64,000 nt of DNA from assembly GCF_041146395.1 (NCBI RefSeq), contig NC_090989.1, forward strand, positions 249,850,843 to 249,914,842, in the 5' to 3' direction. This document shows positions 57,391-64,000 of this stretch, piece after piece (position 1 is the first letter of the stretch; the number at the start of each line of letters is the position of its first letter). A model generated the notes under the pieces. The model did no database searches and was not told where the DNA came from. It saw only the letters and a list, made by a program, of their open reading frames with translations. Source of the DNA: Eulemur rufifrons (Eukaryota > Chordata > Mammalia > Primates > Lemuridae). The position numbers and the translations under genes were made by a program.

Positions 57391-59284
57391 GTGGAGGAGG
57401 AGGGAAAATGGCAGAGTAAATGTGACCTCCTGGCTCTCTGCTCCCAGAGAAAGAGGCGAATAATTCAGACAGCTATGCATGAGTCCATCACTCCCTCACA
57501 AGAACTGCGTTGTGAAACTGCAGAGAAACAGCCTGGGACACAGAACACACAGGAAAAAAAAAAAAAACAAAAAAAAAACAGGTGAATGGCAGATACAACC
57601 GCGAAGTCTGGAGAGTGCCAGATAAACAATAGAGAATAGAGTGTGGAACAGCTGCGAGAGCCCCGCCAGCAAGTGCAGGGGATCTGACCCACAGGAAAAT
57701 GTCCTGCTTCCCCACTGACCTCCACACCCACTCAGACAGGGACCTGCCTGAAATCGGTGCAAAATCATGGCAGGAGACCTGGAGCTCTGTGGAGAGGAGA
57801 CAATAGCGTGAAGCTTCTTGAACTCCCCGGGGCTCTGTGCTAGGACTGCACTGGGCGGGGGAGGGACTGCTCTGAGCTACCACTCCAGAGTTAGGAGACA
57901 GACACCTCCCCTCTGGCGGCCAGCGAGACCAGAACAATGGAGGTGAACACTGAAAGGGGGGGGGGGGGCCTCTAACCTGGTAACAGCTGGGGACGATTAG
58001 GCTGGCTCAGGGCGGGTCAGACAGAGCAAGACCTCCTCTCCCACAGGTCTGAGATTCCGGGAGAACGACACACAAGAGACAACGGGGTCCTGTTGACTCA
58101 GCTCCCCAATCCCGCATCCACCAACACCTCAACAGTCGCCCCAGCACCAGCCCTCCGCGGGTGGGCAGCCGCCATTTTGGGGTCCACAACACAGACGCTG
58201 TGGTGCCCTACGGTTTCAGGCAGCACCTTTCCTCCAGCCCAGGGACTCTCACGACAGGCTCTGCCCTTCTGCGACCTGTTGTCAGCTAGCCGGCCCGTTT
58301 TGATGGGCAAATTTTGAGTGCTTCCCCTTTCATGAGAGACTACCACTTGCAGGATTCACAGGTACTGAGGAGCTGGGTGGTCTCAGACATCACCCCGCCC
58401 CCTAGTGCAGCAACTTTCGTGCCAAAAGTGATAGCCTCCACCCCTCAAGGTAGGAAGAGGCAACAAAAGCCACTTTACCTGTTCGACTGGTATGAATCTA
58501 GTGGGTGGTGCAGATCAATACTTGACAGCCCAGTGATTTGACCTGTCAGACTGGCTTAGGTCATCTAGTAGGATCATAACTCTGGGGCCTGATCTCCACA
58601 TCAGGGTGGCTGCCAACAGTGGGGTTCTCGGTCAGGGAAGGAAAATCCTGGCCAGAGGCCACAGCAGGTGCACCAAGTAACCCCTCCCATCAGGAGCAGC
58701 CTCCCAAGCATGGTGGAAGAACCTTGAATAACATAGTAGCAGCTCCCCCTAGGCAGATTAAGCAACCATAGAAGCACACACATCCAGGCTGGTAGGCAGC
58801 AGCTGCAATCTGCCTTGCTCCTACCACCACTATAAGGGGGAATAGGGTCCAAGTAGTCCTTGGGAGTGGCAAGATCCTTCCTAAAGATGGGGCATTAGTA
58901 TTCCTCACCTGGGGACCAGAAACCAACACAGAGGCATCACATTACCTTGATAACTGGCTCCTCCACACAATCTATAACCAATGACGGGGTAACCCCATAG
59001 CTCAACACAGTGCCCTCCATCTGAAGCTACTAGAGGGCAGTGGAGTAATACACACAGGTGTGATTAACCACATGGGAGCTTCAGCTGGGGGACCAAACTC
59101 ACTAAGCTCCACTGGCAAGAGGTGAAGACAACAGGTCAGAGGTAACTCAACTTGCCAAAATACTTCTAAGGCAATACAAGACCAGCAGGCCTCCTCCCAC
59201 GATTGTTAAGGAACTTCCCTTGGGGACTTGAAATTAAGGGCACAAACCACTCCTAGCACTCCCAGTTCTCAATAAATTACCCTG
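57391..59284 (+). promoter_or_regulatory. L1 5' UTR with internal promoter
   Basis: Begins 'gtggaggaggagggaaaatg' followed by 'gcagag', comparable in layout to the start of other primate L1s ('ggaggagc...atggc'). The 'aaaatggc' at 57404-57411 sits where primate L1s carry a YY1 site. A second YY1-like 'gccgccattttgg' is at about 58167-58179. Length is about 1.9 kb, G+C and CpG richer than the surroundings, with a G13 run at 57956-57968. L1 5' UTRs drive RNA polymerase II transcription. Activity here is inference. Confidence 0.8.
57956..57968 (+). repeat. G13 homopolymer in the L1 5' UTR
   Basis: Thirteen consecutive G residues. Such a run is unstable in replication and prone to sequencing error. 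Confidence 0.9.
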
Positions 59285-60243
59285 ATGAGAAAGAACCAGA
59301 GAAAGAACACAGGGAATATGAAAGAGCAGAGAGAAAAGTCACCCCCAAAAGAAATCATGAGATGCTCAGAATAGGATACTAATTTAAATAAAATGATTAA
59401 ATTGATGGAGGAAGAATTCCAAATATGGATTGTAAAGAAATTCAGTGGAATTGAAGACAAAATAGAAACCCAATACAAAGAAACCACAAGAATAATACAG
59501 GAAATGAATGAAAAATTCCCTAAAGAAATTGAAATATTACCAAAAAAATAAACCAGAAATCTTGGAAATGAAGGAGGCATTCAGGGAACTTCAAAACACA
59601 ATGGAAAGCCTTAAAAATAGAATGGATCACATAGAGGAGAGAATCTCAGAGCTTGAAGATAATGCCTATGTACTGAACAAATCAGATGAAGAAAAAGAGC
59701 ACAGAAGCAAGAGACAAGAGTAGAATATACAGGAAATGTGGGATTATGTAAAGAATCCAAATATAAGAATTATAGGCCTCCTGAGGAGAGGAAGAAAACA
59801 CACAATGGCTAGAAAATCTATTTCTTGGAATACTGGAGGAAAATATGCCTGGCCTGGCCAGAAACCTAGATATCCAGATACAAGAAGTGCACAGAACACC
59901 TGGAAGACTCAACCTGAAGAGGCAATCACCACATCACATAATTATCAGACTGGCCAAAGTAAACATGAAAGAGGAAATCCTTTGTATGAAAAGATGAAAA
60001 CAACAGATAATCTACAAAAGAAAACCTATCAGACTAACTGCAGACTTCTAAAATGAAACCCTACAAGCCAGAAAGGACTGGAGACATGTCCTCAATCTTC
60101 TTAAACAGAACAATGGCCAACCTAGAATTCTTTACCCAGCAAAACTGAGCTTCATCTACAAGGGAGAAATAAAGACTGTCCCAGACAAGCAATCACTGAT
60201 GGAATTTGTGAAGACCAGACCTGCTCTGCAGGAAGTACTCTGA
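59285..60243 (+). pseudogene. L1 ORF1 (RNA-binding chaperone), broken
   Basis: ATG at 59285 starts the N-terminus (29 codons), then an in-frame TAG at 59372. The next intact stretch, 59508-59723 in another frame, is a heptad-rich coiled-coil part ('MDHIEERISELEDN' region). The RNA-recognition domain start is recognisable at 59736 ('MWDYVKNPNIRIIG'), then a frameshift. The terminal region runs to TGA near 60243. ORF1p normally forms coiled-coil trimers that bind L1 RNA. This copy cannot make it because of at least two frameshifts and an early stop. Confidence 0.85.
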
Positions 60244-60370
60244 CCTGCATTATACACTGAACAGCACAACAGACACCCACCAAATTAAAAACACTGGAGT
60301 TAAAACCCAGAACCCAGATTCCACAATGGCTTGAGAGGTAAAACAAAACAGTAAGAACTTACCCAACAAT

Positions 60371-63300
60371 ATGAACAGAAATCTACCCCAAATATCAATC
60401 CTCTCAATAAATGTGAATGGCTTGAATTGTCCTTTGAAGACACAGACTGGCTGAGTGGATAAAAAATTATAAGCCATGCATCTGCTATCTCCAGGAAATG
60501 CATCTAACCCACAAATACACTTTCAGACTCAAGGTCAAGTGTTGGTAAACGAGCTTTTTAGAATCCAAAAGAGAGTGAGGGTGGTGATTCTGATTTCAGA
60601 CAGCATAAATTTTAAAATAGCAAAAGTAAAGACAAAGATGGTCACTATATAATGATGAAAGGAGAAATCCAACAAGAAGACTCAACAATTTTTAATATCT
60701 ATGCACCCAACACAGGAACACCCAGATATATAAAGCAAACCCTGGTCTGAACTAAATAGCATGATAAACAGTAATGCCATAGTAGTGGGAGATTTCAACA
60801 CCCCACTGTCTGAAATGGAAAGATCCTCCAAACAAAAAATAAGCAGAGAAATAATGGACTTAAACAGAGTTCTAGAACAAATTGGCCTAACAGACAACTA
60901 CAGAATATTCCACCCAAATAAAGCCAAATATACATTCTTCTCATCAGCTCATGGACTTTTTCCAAAATCGACCACATCCTAGGCCACAAATCACACCTCA
61001 ACAAATTTAAAAGACTAGAAATTGTACCATGTATATTCTCAGACCATAGTGGTGTAAAACTAGAGGTCAGTTCCAACAGAAACACTGACTGCTTCACATA
61101 GTAATGGAAATAAAACAATCCATTGCTGAATGACTGCCAGGTGAAGGAAGAGATTCAGATGGAGATCAAAAATTTCTTTGAAGTAAATGATAATCCTGTC
61201 ACAAGCTATCAAAACCTGTGGGATACAGCAAAAGTATTCCTGAGAGCAAAACTGATAGCATTGAATGCTCACATCCAATAGACAGAAAGCTCACAAATCA
61301 ATGAACTAATAAACCATCTCAAGGAAGAGGAAAAGGAAGAGCAAATTCATTCTAAACCTAGAAGAAGAAAGGAAATAACTAAGATTAGAGCAGAACTAAA
61401 TGAAATTGAGAATAAAAGAACTATATAGAAGATCAATTAAACCAAAAGCTGGTTTTTCAAAGAGCTAAACAAAATTGATAGTCCTCTTGCTAGATTGACA
61501 AAAACTAGAAAGAAAAGAACTTTAATAAACTCAATCAGAAATTAAAAAGGAGAGGTCACTACAGACATCATGGAAATACAAAACATTATCTTTGAATACT
61601 ATAAAAGTCTATATGTCCAAAAGCTACAAAATGTGGAGGAAATGGACAAATTCTTGGAAACATGCAACCTCCCTAAACTCAATCAGGAGGAAATAGAACT
61701 CCTGAACAGACCAATATCATGCAGAAATTGGAGCAGCAATAAAAAATCTTCCAAAAAAAAAAAAAGTCCCAGACCAAATGAGTTCACACCTGAATTTTAC
61801 CAAACACACGAAGAACTCATACCTATACTGCAGAAATTATTCCAAAACATTGAGAAGGATGGTATCCTCCCCAACTCATTCTACAAAGCCAACATCACCT
61901 TGATACCAAAGCCAGGAAAGGATGTAGCAAAAAAAGAAAACTACAGACCAATGTCCCTCATGAATATAGATGTAAAAATTCTCAACAAAATTTTAGCAAA
62001 CTGAATCCAACAGCACATCAAAAAAATAATGCACTGTGACCAGGTGGTTTTTATCCCAGGGATGCAAGGCTGGTTCAACATACGGAAATCTATAAATGTA
62101 ATTCACCACATAAATAAAAGCAAGAACAAAGACCATATGATTCTCTCATAGACGCAGAAGAAGCATTTGATAAAATCCAGAACACTTTTATGACAAAAAC
62201 CCTCACAAAATAGGCATAGATGGGACATTCCTTAAAATTATTAAGGCCATAGATGACAAACCCACAGCCAATATCATACTGAATGGGGAAAAATTGAAAG
62301 CACTCCTGCTTAGAACTGGAACCACACAAGATTGCCCACTATCTCCACTTCTATTCAACATAGTGCTGGAAGTCCTTGCCAGAGCAATCAGACAAGAGAA
62401 GGGAATTAAGGGTGTCCGAATGGGGGCAGAAGAGGTCAAACTCTCACTCTTTGCTGATGATATGCTATTATACCTAGAAAATCCCAAGTATACAGCCAAG
62501 AGACTCCTGGAGTTGGTAAACAAATTCAGTAAAGTCTCAGGATACAAAATTAATGCACACAAATCAGTGGCATTCATACATGCCAATAACAGTCAAGCTG
62601 AAAATCAAATCAAAGACACAACACCTTTCAAAATAGCATCAAAGAAAATTAAATATTTAGGAATATATTTAACAAAGGAGGTGAAAGATATTTATAGGGA
62701 GAACCACAAAACACTGAGAAAAGAAATTGTAGATGATGTGCACAGATGGAAATCGCTACCATGCTCATGGATTGGTAGAATCAATATGTTAAAATGTCCA
62801 TTCTACCTAAAGTGATCTACAGAATTAATGCAATCCCAAAATCAAAATCAAAATTTCACCATCATTCTTTATAGATTTAGAAAAAATAATTCTACGCTTC
62901 ATCTGGAACCAGAGAAGACCTCGTATAGCCAAAGCAATCTTAAACAAAAAGAAAAAATGGGAGGCATCAGTCTGCCAGACTTCAATCTTTACCATTAGGC
63001 TATAGTAACCAAAAAAGAATGGTACTGGCACAAGAACAGAGTTATAGATCTTTGGAATAGAACGGAGATCCCAGATATAAAGCTATCGTCATATTTTCAT
63101 CTAATCTTCAGCATAGCAGATGAAAGTATACATTGGAGAAAAGAATCTCTATTCAATAAGTGGTACTGGGAAAACTGGATAACCACATGCAGAAGATTGA
63201 AACTGGATCCCCACCTCTCACCTCTCACAAAAATCAACTCATGTTGGATAACAGACCTAAACCTAAAGCATGGAACCTTAAGAATTCTGGAAGAAAATGT

Positions 63301-64000
63301 GGAGAAGACTCTTTTAGACATCGGCCTAGATAAAGAATTTATGAAGAATACCCCCAAAGCAATCACAGCAGCAACAAAAATAAACAAATGAGAATTGATC
63401 AAATTAAAAAGCTTCTGCACAGCCAAGGAAATTGTCCTTAGAGCGAATAGACAACCTACAGAATGAGAGAAAATACTTGCTTTCTACACATCCAATAAAG
63501 GGCTAATAACAAGAATCTATATAGAACTTAAGAAAATCAACAAGAAAAATAAAACAACCCCATCAATAAATGGGTAAAGGTCATGAAGAGAAACTTTTCA
63601 AAAGAAGACAGAATAACGGTCAGCAAATATATGAAAAAGTGCTCAACACCTCTAATCACTAGAGAAATGCAAATCAAAAGTACAATGAAATATCACCTAA
63701 CTCCAGTGAGAATGGCCTCTATCAAAAAGTCCCAAAATAACAAATGCTGGCGAGGATGTGGAGAGATAGGTACACACTTACACTGGTGGTGGGATTGCAA
63801 ATTAGTACAACCCCTATGGAAAGTAATTTGGAGACACCTCAAAGAGCTAAAAATAGAAATACCATTTGATCCTGCAATCCTTCTACTAGGCATCTATCAA
63901 AAGGAAAAGAAGACATTCTATAAGAAGGAGATCTGCACTTGAATGTTTATAGCAGCACAATTTACAATTACAAAGATGTGGAAACAACCCAAATGCCCAT
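60371..64000 (+). pseudogene. L1 ORF2 (endonuclease and reverse transcriptase), broken, 3' end outside window
   Basis: ATG at 60371 opens the endonuclease ('SILSINVNGLN'), followed by a stop after 27 codons. Catalytic-region residues remain visible in scattered frames: Gln-Glu (Glu at 60495-60497), Gly-Asp-Phe-Asn (60788-60799) and Ser-Asp-His (61039-61047). Reverse transcriptase: 61570-62004 in frame 1 ends at a TGA (62002) where the family has CGA (Arg). The 173-codon frame at 62294-62815 retains the catalytic Phe-Ala-Asp-Asp (62450-62461). The cysteine-rich C-terminal motif is at about 63748-63801. Repeated frame changes show inactivation. Confidence 0.9.

Larger units (their letters stand above)
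57391..64000 (+). mobile_element. near full-length L1 LINE (lemur-type), runs off the window
   Basis: An L1 with a 5' end, 5' UTR, ORF1 and most of ORF2. It is cut at 64000 inside the ORF2 C-terminus, so the 3' UTR, tail and target-site duplication lie outside the window. Presence of the 5' end means that it was inserted at full length, which only a minority of L1 copies are. Both reading frames are now broken by frameshifts and stops, so it is inactive. L1 encodes an RNA-binding chaperone (ORF1) and an endonuclease/reverse transcriptase (ORF2) that together copy the RNA into the genome. Confidence 0.92.

Noticed and set aside
57465..57937. Three overlapping minus-strand frames of 88 to 149 codons
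   Set aside because: They lie antisense within the L1 5' UTR, a G+C-rich region that stays open by composition. There is no domain or start context.
62203..62586. 127-codon minus-strand frame
   Set aside because: Exact antisense of the L1 reverse transcriptase segment at 62294-62815.

Overview
The window is non-coding nuclear DNA from a primate, most likely a lemur (strepsirrhine). The main clue is the Alu copies at 14049-14388, 17079-17417 and 46700-47034. All three carry the linker between the two Alu monomers that is characteristic of lemur Alus (reading 'gacagctaaaa' then 'tatatatagaaaaaa'). Two of them also carry the 'ggcactcactctagcc' variant of the right monomer. The L1 3' ends at 6766-7826 and 11707-12175 have a tail ('cttttgtaccccca'-type) that I associate with lemur L1s. 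The species cannot be named from the sequence alone. I found no host protein-coding exon, rRNA, tRNA, CRISPR array or bacterial/viral gene that I can support. The long open frames are pieces of L1, antisense shadows of L1, or chance frames.

Layout. 1-6200: unique A+T-rich DNA with MIR, three Alus of different ages and an old L1M remnant. 6195-7911: an old L1 3' end split by a younger 5'-inverted L1. 7980-11250: MER20-like, L2, MIR and two old L1M stretches. 11631-12550: a MaLR-type LTR split by a 5'-truncated L1. 13021-15335: two copies of an unidentified segment of about 165 bp, 2.15 kb apart. 14049-18411: two young lemur Alus, an inverted MIR pair and a small DNA transposon with visible terminal inverted repeats. 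18800-31000: mostly unique sequence with MIRs, a CA repeat, an MLT1-like LTR and a perfect 29-bp tandem duplication. 31078-35610: L1 fragments of several ages, an Alu monomer and the end of an MLT1 LTR. 36000-40690: mainly unassigned. 40690-42660: old L1M body split by a younger L1 3' end. 43000-46400: unassigned sequence plus MIR and MER5A. 46432-48871: a second 5'-inverted L1, itself carrying an Alu and flanked by an 18-bp target-site duplication. 49000-57390: mostly unique, with old L1M, L2 and MIR. 57391-64000: an L1 with a complete-looking 5' UTR, ORF1 and most of ORF2, running off the window end and broken by frameshifts and stops.

Nothing here works as an operon or defence system. The biology is retrotransposition: L1 endonuclease/reverse transcriptase inserts L1 and, in trans, Alu copies. 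The window records target-site duplications, 5' truncation, twin-primed 5' inversion and nested insertion. I did not find a previously undescribed system. The most useful leads are the unexplained duplicated segment (13021/15170), the two near-lossless L1 inversions, the lemur L1 5' UTR and a few unassigned blocks.
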